A program made the translations under genes and the position numbers. The notes under the pieces are model-generated. The model did no database searches, was not told the DNA's origin, and saw only the letters and a list, made by a program, of their open reading frames with translations. 64,000 bases of DNA from assembly GCA_020809705.1 (NCBI GenBank), contig CP085833.1:4464001-4528000 (forward strand), read 5' to 3'. Source of the stretch: Calonectria ilicicola (lineage: Eukaryota > Ascomycota > Sordariomycetes > Hypocreales > Nectriaceae). This document shows, one piece after another, positions 38,401 through 49,900 of this stretch (position 1 is its first letter; each line of letters begins with the position of its first letter).

Positions 38401-41400
38401 AGAGCCTCTTGGCTATGAAGCAGCGCTCCTTGACGCGGGCGCTGACATTGTTCAAGTCCTCTTCGCCGTGGAAGAGCTCGTTTCCGAGCTCGATGAAAGC
38501 CGCGAGTGTGCGAACCGAGTCTTTGGTGTAGACCTTGTCTACGGTGACGTCGATGCCAGCGCCGAGGCAGCGTCGGATTCTCTGCTCGACATCTGCCACA
38601 TCAACAGTATTGCCGTTGATGACGACATCGTCGTTGGTGCTAGAGATGAACTGGATGCTGCCATCGTCCATGTAGCGAACGTGGTGACCAGTCTTTAGGT
38701 ATCGAGCCTTTCTGTCTGACTCGGCCGAGCTCTTGGGCTTTGGAGCCGGAAGAGGCAGTTCTGGGTCAAAGCGGTCGGGAGTGACCATGGGACTATCAAT
38801 GGCCAATTCACCAATAGCTCCGATAGGCATATGCTTGCGTGGGTCCTCCGGGTTCAGAACCCAGAATCGACCAGCGATGGGGGGAAGGATGATGCCCATG
38901 TCCTTGGTCTGGCTGATCTCCGTAATGGAGATACCAAGAGGGCAAACATCAGGAGCACCATACGCAAGCAGCACGCTTCGACCATCCAGCCAAGGGCTGT
39001 AAGTGTCTTGGTCAAGCTTCCTGGTTCGGAAGACAATGGTTCTGAGTGATGGGACCCGCGACGGGACAATCTTCCTAGCGAGGACACCCGTCATGTAAGA
39101 CCAATTAACATTCATGGCATTAATGGCGCCCTCCAAGTTGATGGAGCGTTCCTTTTGAGACGGGATGCAGACGCAACCACCGTGGAACAAGGTACCCAGA
39201 ACCTCGACAAGAGAAATATCAACATTAAAAGCTGAGAGCTGCAGAACTCTGCTTTCGGTGTTCATCTTCAGAGCGGGTCCCTGGGCAGCAAAGGTGGTGC
39301 ACAGAGAGGAGTGGGTAAACAAGATACTCCTTGAACCTCCGCTGCTGGACCTCTTTGGAGTGACAAAGGCACATGCAGCATGTGCGGGTGTGACCTCCTT
39401 GGTGAGAGATGACATGTGTGGAGGGAGCAGGGTGAAGAAGCCATCGTTGATGATGACGAGGTTGAGCGCAACGTTGCTGAGGTCCTTCCAGGCGCTCTCA
39501 GCAGCCAATACGATTTGGGAACCCAGGTAGCGGATCATCAACTTTACAGTGTTTTGATCCTGAGTATCGAGCGCAACAAATGTGGCACCGGCCTGCAGAA
39601 CGGCGAGAAGCATCACAGGAGCCCACTTGTTCTTGTCCATAACGATGGGGATCAGCATGCCAGGTTGGACACCGAGGTTGACTAGGTAGATGCGCAGTTT
39701 GGACACATAGGTCGCAAGATCAATGTACGACATCTCGCCGTCCCACGACTGAACGGCGGGGGCGTTGGGCTGCGTCTCTGCGTGGCGGAGGACGAGCTCG
39801 TGGAGGCACGCGTTGACCTTTTGCGACTTCTGGCTCTTGTCCCAGCCCTTCATCATGACGCGGGTGTAGTCGCGGTCCGTGAACAGATCGACCTGTGAGA
39901 TCAGGCATGTGGAGCGCTCGAGGATCTGCTTGACGGCGGCCTCGAAGCTGTGCACGACGCTCTTGGTCTGCGTGTTGGATAGGAACCGGGAGCTGAGGTT
40001 GGCGTGGAGCCGGCCGTTGATGAAGTTTACTGTGAGGGAAATGTCACAATCGGTGCGTCGAGAGGATGTGATGATCTTGGACTCGAGGCCCGAAGATGCC
40101 TGGGTCTCCGAGGTCTCTGTGGTCTCTTCGGATTCTGTAGACAGGTCCGAGTCCTCGAAAAGCAGACAGGTGTTGAAGAGACTAGGCTCCTCGAGACCAA
40201 TCGCATGCTGAACCTCCGCCATGGTCAGGCACTGGTGCTTGTTGGAGGTTGTAAAGACCTCGTTTGCGATCAAAAGAGCTTTCTTGATGCTGTATCTTTC
40301 GGACACGTCGAGGGCGCTCGGCAAGATGTTGGCAAAGCTGCCCACAGCCTTGCTAATACCGTGCAGGACCTCCTCATCTCGGCCGGAGAACTGGTAGCCA
40401 AAGACGACATTGTCCATGCCGACAAAGGCGCGGAGGACCAGCGCCCACGCAAGCTGAATGATTGCCACAGGCTGGACCTCGGCGGTCTTGCTGAATTCCA
40501 TGAGCTGATCGCGCTTCACAGCCAAGGGGAAGGGATGCGGCATGACCTCCTCGATCTCGGGAGTGAGGCGCGGGAAGATGCACGGCTTGACCTTCTTCAG
40601 GGCGCTCTTCCAGACTTCGAGGCTGTAGGCTGTATCCTGCGAGGAAATGTGATAGAGATAGGTGCGGTCGAGAGCCTCATTGTGGACGGGCTTCGCGGAG
40701 CCATAGACCCTGCACAGCTCAGAGATTAAGTGGTCGATACTCGTCAACTATTCCAATTAGTATTTTTTCACCATGTAAAGAATGAATTAGGTACTTACAT
40801 CGCAGATTGCTTGGCTTACGTCAATTCTCACCATGGTGATTGAGGATGTGTGGCAAACTGTAAGACGATGTCGAGGCTCTGTCAGGGGGGTCTTGAGTGG
40901 AGGGAGATTTGAGAGCGCCTCGGCTGGGTGCGCCGCCTCAATGAAGAGCATGTTAGGGGAAATCTTCTTCAGAACCACACGGTCGAATAGACCGTCACGA
41001 GAGACGCCGTCGATGAAGATGCTTCGTAAGGCAGGTTGGCTGGCCACAATGCTCTCCCACGCTTCGCACAAGCGAGTTGCTTCCACGGCGGCTCCGTTGG
41101 GTGCTCGAAGCTCATAGACGCCGTGAACATGGAAAGCGTACATGTTCTGGCTCTGTGACATGAGAATCTCCTGCTGGGTCGGGGTGATGGGGTAGATGGT
41201 GTCGATGTCCTTGACACGAGGAAGCCCTGAGCCGGTAAATCGGTCGGAACCAAGCTTGGTAAGCGCCTTGTAAGATGTTCTCAAGAGAGGCACATCAGAC
41301 AAGGTCAGCTCAGGCTCGTGGTGCCGCAGTCTGCTGACTGCCTCGAGCACAAGGTGCTCAAAGCCGTGCATCCACATCTCAATCTTCATGCGCTCAGTCG

Positions 41401-43597
41401 AGTTCTTGTTGAAAGCAAAGTCGATGTGGGCTCCAGTGTCGCTCACGACGACAGAAATCTCAAACAAAGCAACTCGGCCAACATAAGGACCAATTTCTCG
41501 CCTCACGATGCGGCGGGACTTTTCAGCATCGTGGACAGGCTCCAGGATACCGTTCTTTTGCGAGAGATGCTCGTTCTCAATCACGTCGAGCACAATCTCC
41601 ACAGGGACGCTAGTTGCCGCATTGTTCCCCTTTGCAACCTCAGAGGCAAAGTACGGCACCCCGTCGCGGGGGATTGCTCGTCGAGTGTCCTTTATTAGCT
41701 TGATGACCTGCATCAGATCCGTCGTCGGCTCCACGTTGGCGCCGACAGGGCACAGGGAGTTGAACCATCCAACCGTCTCCATGATGTTGAAGTCGTCGTG
41801 CACCACATCACGGCCATTCTCCTTCTTCCATATCGTTGGGAGCTGTCGGTCGACAAACACTTGGGAAAATGAGAGCATAAGGGCTGCTAGGAAAACATCC
41901 GAAGTATCTGTTCTCAAAACCCTAGTGCATGCCTTTTGTAGAACCGATGACATCTCTGAGGAAATAGAGAAGCCCTTGTTGAAGATGGCGCCGTAGTAGT
42001 TGGGGTCCTTTTCTAGACCCCAGTACTCGAGATCTGGAGGTGTGACGGTGAAAGGTAGAGTGGGCTCAAAGAGCCGCTGGCTCATCTCATAGTTCTGGTA
42101 GTCGACCCAACTGGTAAACGGGATGGAGTTTTCAGAATGGAGAGAGCCGTCGCGGAGTAGCTCGTCTAAGTCGTGGACAAGAATGCGCCAGGAGATGGAG
42201 TCTATCACTAGCTGGTGAGCAACTATATAGAGCAGATGCTCATTGCCGTTTTTGATGTGCTTCACCGCAAGCACCGGTCCTTCACTCGGGTTGATGGCGG
42301 CCTGTGCTTCGTTGAATATCTCCTCCATCTCTTCCTCCTCGAGACACTCGTGGTGGCTAATCTTGTAAGTGTTCTTGGCTTCTGGCATCACAACCTGCAC
42401 CCAGTACTTGTGCACAGGCCGGAACCGCGCCCGGAGCATGCTGTGGCGGGCAACCATGGCCTCAATGGCTGCCTCGATATCAGACTCCTCAGCGCCTCCG
42501 AGAATGCGCAGGGTAACGCTCTGGCTGTAGCGCAGGCCCGGCCCCGTAATGGCCTCGGCGTCGGCGAACTCGTCTGAGCGGTCCGTCGAAGTCGCAAAGA
42601 AGAGCTGTTGCATGGGCGCCAGCGGGAAGCACTCCATGTCGTCGTCAAAGTATCCCATAAAGTCGTCCTCGGACCATGTCTCTCGGCGCGACTTGGCCCA
42701 GCCCTGGACCTTTTGGCGGCGCGAGCTGGGGCTCGGGGACCGGCTCCGTCGAGGCTCGGGGATCTGGAGCTGCATGAGGGGGTCGTACTCGTCCTGCGGC
42801 AGGTTCTGCACCCACGTCTGCAGCTTCCTGGTGTCGGGCCGTCCGTTGTCGAGCTCGGCCATGGCCACCATGGGGATCCAGATTTGCGGCCGTCGCGCGT
42901 CGGCGCCCCATTCCTGCACCGCCTGACGCAGCGTGCGGATCTCCTTCTTCTGCATGAGGTGCTGTTCTTTGGGCGCCATCTCGATCTCTGTGGCATCAGT
43001 CTGTTCTGGCAATGGGTACGCGGGGAGGTCCATCTTGACCAGGGCGACCAGCTGGCCGTCAAAGGGCCCGGCGCGGGGCGTTACTAGGCATGCATTTCTG
43101 ACTCTGTGACTGGATCTAAGCAGGCTCTCGATGTCCTGGCAGGCTGATCTGGCACCGAGGTTGGAAGGTATTGAGCCGTAGCTGGATGCTGAGTATGTTC
43201 TCGTGTGTTGGTTGCTGCTCTCTTCTGCTGCTGGTGCTGCTGGGGCAAAGACATCGTCTGTGGGTGGCAGAACGGTCTCGTCCGCAAAATCGATAACCGA
43301 TTCCTTCTTTACAGGATTCGGGTCTATCTTTCGTGCTGTGTTTAGTAGCGCGTCGAGGGTGTGGGTGTTCATGATATCTTCGAGTCTAAGGGAGATGTTC
43401 TTGCTCTTGCAGACTTGCTGCACAGTTTCGGCCGATTTCTGGTTACCTCCGAGGCGAATGAATGAATCGAGTAGGTGAACGTCGCCTCTGGGAGTTTTTA
43501 GCGCATCTGAAATTGCTGAGATGACAATCTCTGAAGCCCAGTCGTCGTGGGCGACGCCCATGTCGGGCTCGGCTGTTTTTGGTGGTTGGTCGTTCAT
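35459..43597 (-). CDS. Degenerate multidomain non-ribosomal peptide synthetase (pseudo-NRPS)
   Basis: Two exons, 43597-40799 and 40747-35459, with a 51 bp intron (GTAAGT...TACTAATTGGAATAG), give 2695 residues without a stop. Domains in order: T1 (about 20-95), a C-terminal adenylation subdomain fragment (about 150-265), E (320-775), C1 (797-1230), A (1243-1763), T2 (1793-1858), C2 (1888-2323), T3-like (2363-2453), and a low-complexity tail. T1 reads LGGNQ with Gln53 in place of Ser; T2 reads VGGNR with Arg1829; E reads HQLVIDS (Gln462 for the second His); C1 reads SQAICDL (both His lost); C2 reads SKAQFDS (Lys2038 for His). In A, the A3 loop is rewritten, A7 has TGH instead of TGD, while an Asp of A4 (about 1443) and Lys1752 of A10 remain. 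T3 keeps Ser2400 in LSRGS. NRPS domain order and C/A fold motifs are clear; canonical peptide synthesis is unlikely. Confidence 0.9.
35999..36073 (-). repeat. PNT-coding tandem repeat in the NRPS tail
   Basis: Seven or so tandem Pro-Asn-Thr units (some PNS or TL variants), encoded by a 9-base repeat, lie at residues about 2492-2516 of the NRPS, at the start of its disordered C-terminal tail. Confidence 0.85.
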
Positions 43598-43637
43598 GGT
43601 GTTGGCGTGTGTATGTGATGTGTGTGTGTATGTGGCT

Positions 43638-43645
43638 GTATATAC
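43638..43645 (-). promoter_or_regulatory. TATA-like element of the NRPS gene
   Basis: GTATATAC lies about 40-48 bp upstream of the NRPS start codon on the minus strand. If used, the 5' leader would be very short. Seen in sequence; function is inference. Confidence 0.4.
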
Positions 43646-46600
43646 GAAGGCCTCGACGCAGGCCTCCGTCGTCCGCGAGAAATTGGCGACAGAAACGGGA
43701 GAAAGAAAGAACGAAAGATGCAGTCGTTAGCTGGGAGGGAGAAGGTCTTGTCGTATGACTATGGTCTCGAAGACCCAAAGGCCCAGCGCCGCTGCACTTT
43801 GGCAACTATCTTACCCCGACGTTACATGCGCTGGCTTGGATTTCTAAGGCTGTGGCTGTGGGATTGTGGACGGTATCTCAATACAACATTTGGGCACAAC
43901 TTGGGAACGAAAAAACGAAGCGAAAAAAAAAAGAGACGTGAGCAAAGAAGGGAGCAACGTAGTTATTCACACAAGGAGGAGAAGCAAGCAAGCAAGGCAA
44001 GGCAAGCATACAGCAGCACAGGCCCGTCGGAGCCGTGGGTGTCCCCTGGCACCTCCGGCGGGTTCGGGGGGTCGTCCGTCTAAGTAAGAAAGATGGCAGC
44101 CATGGACCAGGCTTCGCCTCGCTGGATCAACCGCCCGGCGAGACGGCATCTCGCGAGACAGGCAGCCAATCGCAGCATGGTCCCCTGCACGTCCATCCGC
44201 CAAGCCAAGGAAGCCATGGGGGCCGGAGGGGGCGGGACAGGGCACACCATGGCAGCGTTTGAATCTAGAAGCCTGCTAATGAAGTGTTTAATAAATTGGA
44301 AGGAAAAGTTGGAAAAGGAAAAAAAAAAAGGTAGCAAGCAAGCAACAAGGTTGAAGAAGACTTGCTTCGTTATTCACAACTATTCTCATTATTTTTTCAT
44401 CTGTTTTTCTTTCTTCTCTTCTTTCCATCGTGGATACTGCTTCCCACCCTCCACCGCCCTCTCTCAATGCAACACGACGACAACTATGCCGACGCACACA
44501 CCGCGCTTAATCGCGAATGACATACCGGGCTTACATATGAAAGCCGGGAGTGCGTCACCCATCATCAAACGACCCCGGCACTGAAGGATCTGGAGTTATC
44601 TGGAGCTGGCGGGGGAGGGCGACCGGGGTGCAAATGCCATAATAATCAGTCCACCCTCGCCCAGGAGAGTTTGCAGGGATGCTTGATCTCCGGACGTTGG
44701 TTCTAGACGCAACGGGGCGTTCTACGCAGAACTTGCTTTTTTGGGATCTTTTGGTTATGCATCATTACGTGACAAGGCAGAAGGCGGGCAAAAGTTAAGC
44801 CAACACGCGCGATACATGCATGCATGGCTGGCTTGTTTTTTTGGTGTTGTTTTCTACAATGCTGCCCGAGATGGTTTCACGGGGAATTGGCTTGCAACCC
44901 CCCTAGAAATGAAAGCCCACACAAGTCGTCCTCCCACTCTCGCTCTCATGCTCCGGCATAGTAGGGCTGACTGGGTTAGTGCGCTTTCTCACGTCAGCCT
45001 AATCCACCGAGGGGCGCCACATCGGACTAAGACGATAGACGTTTAGACTTGCCGATTTGTCCAATTGCGACCCGGACGCCATGCTGAGATTTGGTCAGGT
45101 TTCAAAAAATGAAGATCGAGAGGAAAAAAACAAAAGATTGGAAAAATAAAGAGATACAGAGAATCGATCGAAAAGTGCCCTTTTTTTTCTTAATGCATTC
45201 TCAACATCCATGATTCTCTCCCCCCGTCCCCCCGTCGGCTCCTCCGCATCCTCATCCTCCTCGCTACAGGAAAATATACAGGCCAGGCATCTCAATCCTT
45301 AGCCTTCAGGCGCTTGTCGCGTGTCCGCCGGGGCCCGGAGGAACCGCCAGCACAGCCGACGGCCCCGCGGCTGGACGCAGGCACAACTGGGCACTGCCTC
45401 CTCTAGACGTCCAGGAACCAACTACACCCGCTAGTTGGTTATACACGCTCTCACACCATTTAGAGATGTGACTGCCGATTCTAAACGCATTACCCATACC
45501 CATCCATCATCACCTTATTCCCTCAGTTGCAACAACTCTGCCCACCCGGAAATGAAGCCCTCCCTCTCTCCCCCTCTTGGTATCCTTTATCCTTATTACT
45601 ACTCTCAAAACACCCCTGCCCACCATGTCTCGTACCACGTGTGAGCCCATGGATGCTGCCATCCTTCACTAGGGAGGGGGGGCCCTTGAATCCTCACGAT
45701 CCTCGATGCATTCCCTCGCACCATGCCCAGTCTTGACCAGTTGATCACCCTCCTGCCTATCCCGCCCAAGCGAAACGTTCATAAGTGGATTCAACCCGCA
45801 GCCAGTGTTTCACTTGCCACTCTCGATGAGTTCTTTCTGCCATGAAACGTCCCTTGAGTTGTTTAAATCCTCCTCTTTTTTTTTCTCCTACGCCGCCGCG
45901 GTGACCTCGGCGGGTTTTCTCATTGGCTCGGCGAGTCACAAACAGCCAACAGGAAGCAAGGAGGGGATCACCATCGCATCTTCTACGTAGTATACGGATA
46001 ATCCATGCTCGTCCTATACGTTCCATGTCGTTCCAATGGTGTTCTGTTAAAGTCAAAAGACAAGATTCAAACATAGCCACAAAGGATATTCCCGTGTAGC
46101 TCGTTCCCTCGTCGTTTATGCTCCTTCGTCCTCTCTCTCTCTCTTTCTACTTCTCCTTCTCTCCACCGCCACAAAACCTATGTCACTTCGGATTCTACAC
46201 CGAGTACGATAGCTCTCACGTCCTTTTCTTAGCAACAACTCGCATCCCGCGGAGGGCCAAGAAAAGAAAAACGACAGGCCTGCCTGCCTAGTTAGTCCCC
46301 CGCCGTCTCGACTCATCCATCAGAGTCGTCCCGAAATAGCAATCTAAAACACGGTCACACGCCAAAACCCGGGCAATGTGCAGGGTTCAGCGTATATTAC
46401 TAGCCCCCCTCCATTAGGGCATTCGTCTTCTTCAGAAGCTTCCTTACTGCTTAACCGAAATTGTCCCCAAGATTTGTTCCCCCCCAAACCCAGCTAACCA
46501 GCCAACCAGGTACCGCCACCCCTGTGGCGCTCTCTCTAGTTGGGACGGGACAAGTCGTTCATCTCAACGCCTCTCAGCGTGAATCAATATGCAACTGAGA

Positions 46601-46707
46601 CATGATGCGCCATGCAGCTTCTAGACTGTATCTCGTAGATAGCACCTTGTCCTCGCTTCTTTTTTGCTCTCTTCTTTTCTCTGGTTGCTTGTTTTGTTTT
46701 GTTCTTC

Positions 46708-46733
46708 TCACACACACTCACACACACACACAC
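46708..46733. repeat. (AC)n microsatellite
   Basis: Run of AC dinucleotides with one CTC interruption, downstream of the SAPS gene. Confidence 0.75.
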
Positions 46734-46996
46734 TTGCTTCAACCAGTCAACAACACTCTGTCCATACATTTCTTCCATTCCAACATCATGCATCTACACA
46801 CATACAATACACAACCCTGTTCAAAAAACCGTAAAATGCTAGATATATCTTACACTGATCGCCCGGCATCAACTTCATTTCATATACCAAGGACACTCCT
46901 CATCGTCATTAGACCCGCCCGGTGCCCGTCCGTAATTCCAATGGATATCTCTATATCACCCTCTAAGAACCCTACAGCAGTTTGCTATTGTTGAAA

Positions 46997-49900
46997 TCAA
47001 ACCACAACTTCGTCATCGTCTGGGTCCTCAATGCTCGTCCGCCGCTTGGCCTCCTTGACTTCCACTGCCTTCTTCTCCTCTCTGTCGCCAATCTCATCCC
47101 CTTGTCCTGCAGAGCCGCTCTCGAGAGACCCAGATCTGATGTCCTCCTTCTCTTTTTCAGCCTTTGATAGTCCAAACGGCCAGAGCCCGCTCAATCCCCT
47201 CGTGTTTCCTTCTTTGGCCGGGTTAACGGCCAATGGTCTCAAAACCAGCTTATCTTCCCCAGCCCTCTCGTCTTCCGCCATTGCAAAATCTCCAAACTCG
47301 TCGTCATCATCATCGTCATCACGCTCGTCATCAGACTCGTTTCCATCAGTCTTGCTTCTTTCTCTTACAACTCCCCGCCACCATGAGCCACGGGCCCCAT
47401 CATCATCAGCGTCGTCAAGGTCTTCTTCTGTGTCTGCAAATGGGTCTTTCTCGTCATCATCATCGTCTGCGTGGTGCAGTGTTGCAGACGACGACTGGGC
47501 AGCCAGATTGTTCTTCTGGTGCATTGCCAATCGGGCCGCCAGCTGAAGCCGCGCCCGTGAGGGAGGGATGTTCAGCGGCGGTGGAGGTGGAGGTGGGGGA
47601 GGTGGAACCGACGGTGGCTCCAGGGAACCACCGGTATTGTTGAGAGGGTCAGTGTATGCTCGGAACTAAGAGTAGCGTCAGCGCCTTGAATTCTCCCAGT
47701 GACACAAAGAAAGGTGAGTCGGCGGTGGCATGGACATCCTGTCTAAACTCTGGCATCGTGACGTGATCCCCCATTCCATTTCTTTCCCTGCCATATGCAA
47801 ATCCTAACTCTTTGTTCTTCTTTCCTCTGGCCATCATACATGTACATTTCCCTACAAGGGGGGGTTCTTTCGCCATTGACCATGTTCTCATCCTCGTCCA
47901 TTTCGTACATCAAAATTCCCACAACGCCTGGTATATTCTGCTCAGGGTTTTGCCTCGGACAAAAATCTCAAGATATCCTCAAGATCAACGTCCTCAAACG
48001 ATTCGAGGTCGCCAAGATTCAAAACATCATCATCCATCGCTGTCTTGAAAGAACTGGACGATGCTTGGCCGTGGGTATCATAGCGACATGCTCCATTCTA
48101 AGGGCCATCCGTCGGTCCAGCAGCTTGAGCTCTGGAAGGCTCCATCTTGCTCAGCGGTGCCCCCTCGTCACCGAAATCCATGGGTGAACCCATCGTCACA
48201 TCCATATCCGCACCAATTTCTGGCGAGTCTACCCTCATCGGCTCGGGGGAACCCATGATGACATCCTCGAGAGATTCCACTACGCCAGTGTCCGCAAAAG
48301 GATCCACGCCCGCGCCGTCACCGATATCTTCATTGGAATCGCCACTCACCTCAGAGTTTACGTCTTCCTCATCACCTTCGCCATCTTCATCTTCTTCGTC
48401 GCTACTGCTGCCGAAGCCAGACATCAGGGTTCCGGTGATGGCGAAGGGCCCGATGCCGTTTCCGGAATTCTCGTTCAATTCGATCCCGCCATTCAGGCCA
48501 GCTTCTGCAAGGGCATTTGAGCCGCTAGAGTTTCCTCCCAGGCCTGACAGTCCCACGCCAGCCAATCCGCTGCCGCCCATGGCTCTGCTGCCAAGGGCTG
48601 CGTCGGGTCGCACGCCACCGAGAATGGCATTATCCCTCTCGCGAGTCTCGGCCAGTGCGCCTTCGACGTAGTTGATCCATTCCTGGCTCATAACCCGGTC
48701 AAGGACCGTCTCAGAAAGCAGCTCTGGGGGGTGGCGCTCAGTGAACTTGACAACCTCCTCGGCGATCAGAGTGAGGTGACCCATGTATCCCATGCGAGTC
48801 TTTGTCTTGGCCTGAGACTCATCGCTGGCTTGCTGTCCGTTGATGATGGCACTGGTAACGTCGGCAGCCTCAAAGAGAGAAATTGCAAGGTTAGGGTTAA
48901 ATCCACGGTCCATAGGGCCGTTAAAAACCTGCTGGACAATGTCGTAAACCACATTGTGCAGGAAATTGTTCCATGGGTAGGCGAAAAAGAATGACTGTGT
49001 ACATCAAATTAGAACACTCCTAGTGAGTGACTGAATAAACAGGAGAAAACTCACCAAAATAGTCGGCACAACGCGATATTCAACAAACTGAGTCTTCAAG
49101 AAGTCTCCCACAACTGGCTCTCCAATGCCTGCCTGCTCCCCGACGGGCTTCTCGGAGGTTTCAAGAGGGATATCTGAAGGTGCGACATTTGCCTCAGGGG
49201 TAAGGTTCTCCGCAATTGATTTCTCAGCATCTGACGAGGGCTTATCAGCACCAGACCCGGATGCTGATGAGGCTGAGAAGAGAGGAGCAGGCGTATCTTC
49301 GGGATGGGGTGACAGCTCGCGTGTGGTGACGACGGGCTGTGATTCGGAAGGATGAGCAGGTGTAGACTCGGCCTTTGCCTCAGGTTCAGAGGGTGTTGGA
49401 GTCAAGATGACTGATGAATCAGAGTTGTCATCGTTGATTGACTTGTCCTGCTCGACAGTGTCCTTCTTTTCAACCTTCTCGGACGTCTCAAGAACAGAAG
49501 TCTCTGCCTTCTTCTCTTCGACTAATTCTAGCTTGGCAGCGTCAACAGACCTTTCAGCCGGTTCCTCAATAGATGTCCTCTCAGGCGACTTGGGCTTTAG
49601 AGGTGATAGGGGTGCGACCATTAAATCCACCTCTTCAAAGTGTGGTCGAGAGGTGGTGTTGTCAGGGCTCAGAGGCTCATCGACAAAATCATCCTCATCC
49701 TTAGAGAGGCTTGATACTGAAGTAGGGGGGATGTCGACCTCGGCCTTGACAAATTCATGCGAGGTATCTTCGCTCATTTCTTTACTGGGCTCCACCTCTT
49801 CAAATCCGTCATCATCGGCAGCGTTGGTGACTTCAAGGCGTCGAACCTCATCAGAACCAACGTGGCTTCGGCGCATGGTTAAATCCTCCATGGCAGGCTC

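Larger units (their letters stand above)
43598..46996. other. Intergenic: NRPS promoter and 3' flank of the SAPS gene
   Basis: 3.4 kb without a recognisable gene. The left end is the NRPS promoter. The rest contains A-rich (43905-43935, 44315-44330) and T-rich (44390-44420, 45180-45190, 45870-45885) stretches and the AC repeat at 46708-46733. Short frames have no conserved features. Confidence 0.45.

Noticed and set aside
40004..40729. 241-codon plus-strand frame opposite the NRPS, and similar frames at 37970-38698 and 42388-43062
   Set aside because: Shadows of the GC-rich NRPS codons in other frames.
35459..43597. Reading the NRPS as two separate genes split at 40748-40798
   Set aside because: The gap is a 51 bp intron with GTAAGT, a TACTAAT branch site and TAG acceptor; the join continues the C1 domain in frame.
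48098..48100. Programmed stop-codon readthrough in SAPS
   Set aside because: The context is TAG-AAT, not the TGA-CTA type known for fungal readthrough; mutation, error or odd splicing is simpler.
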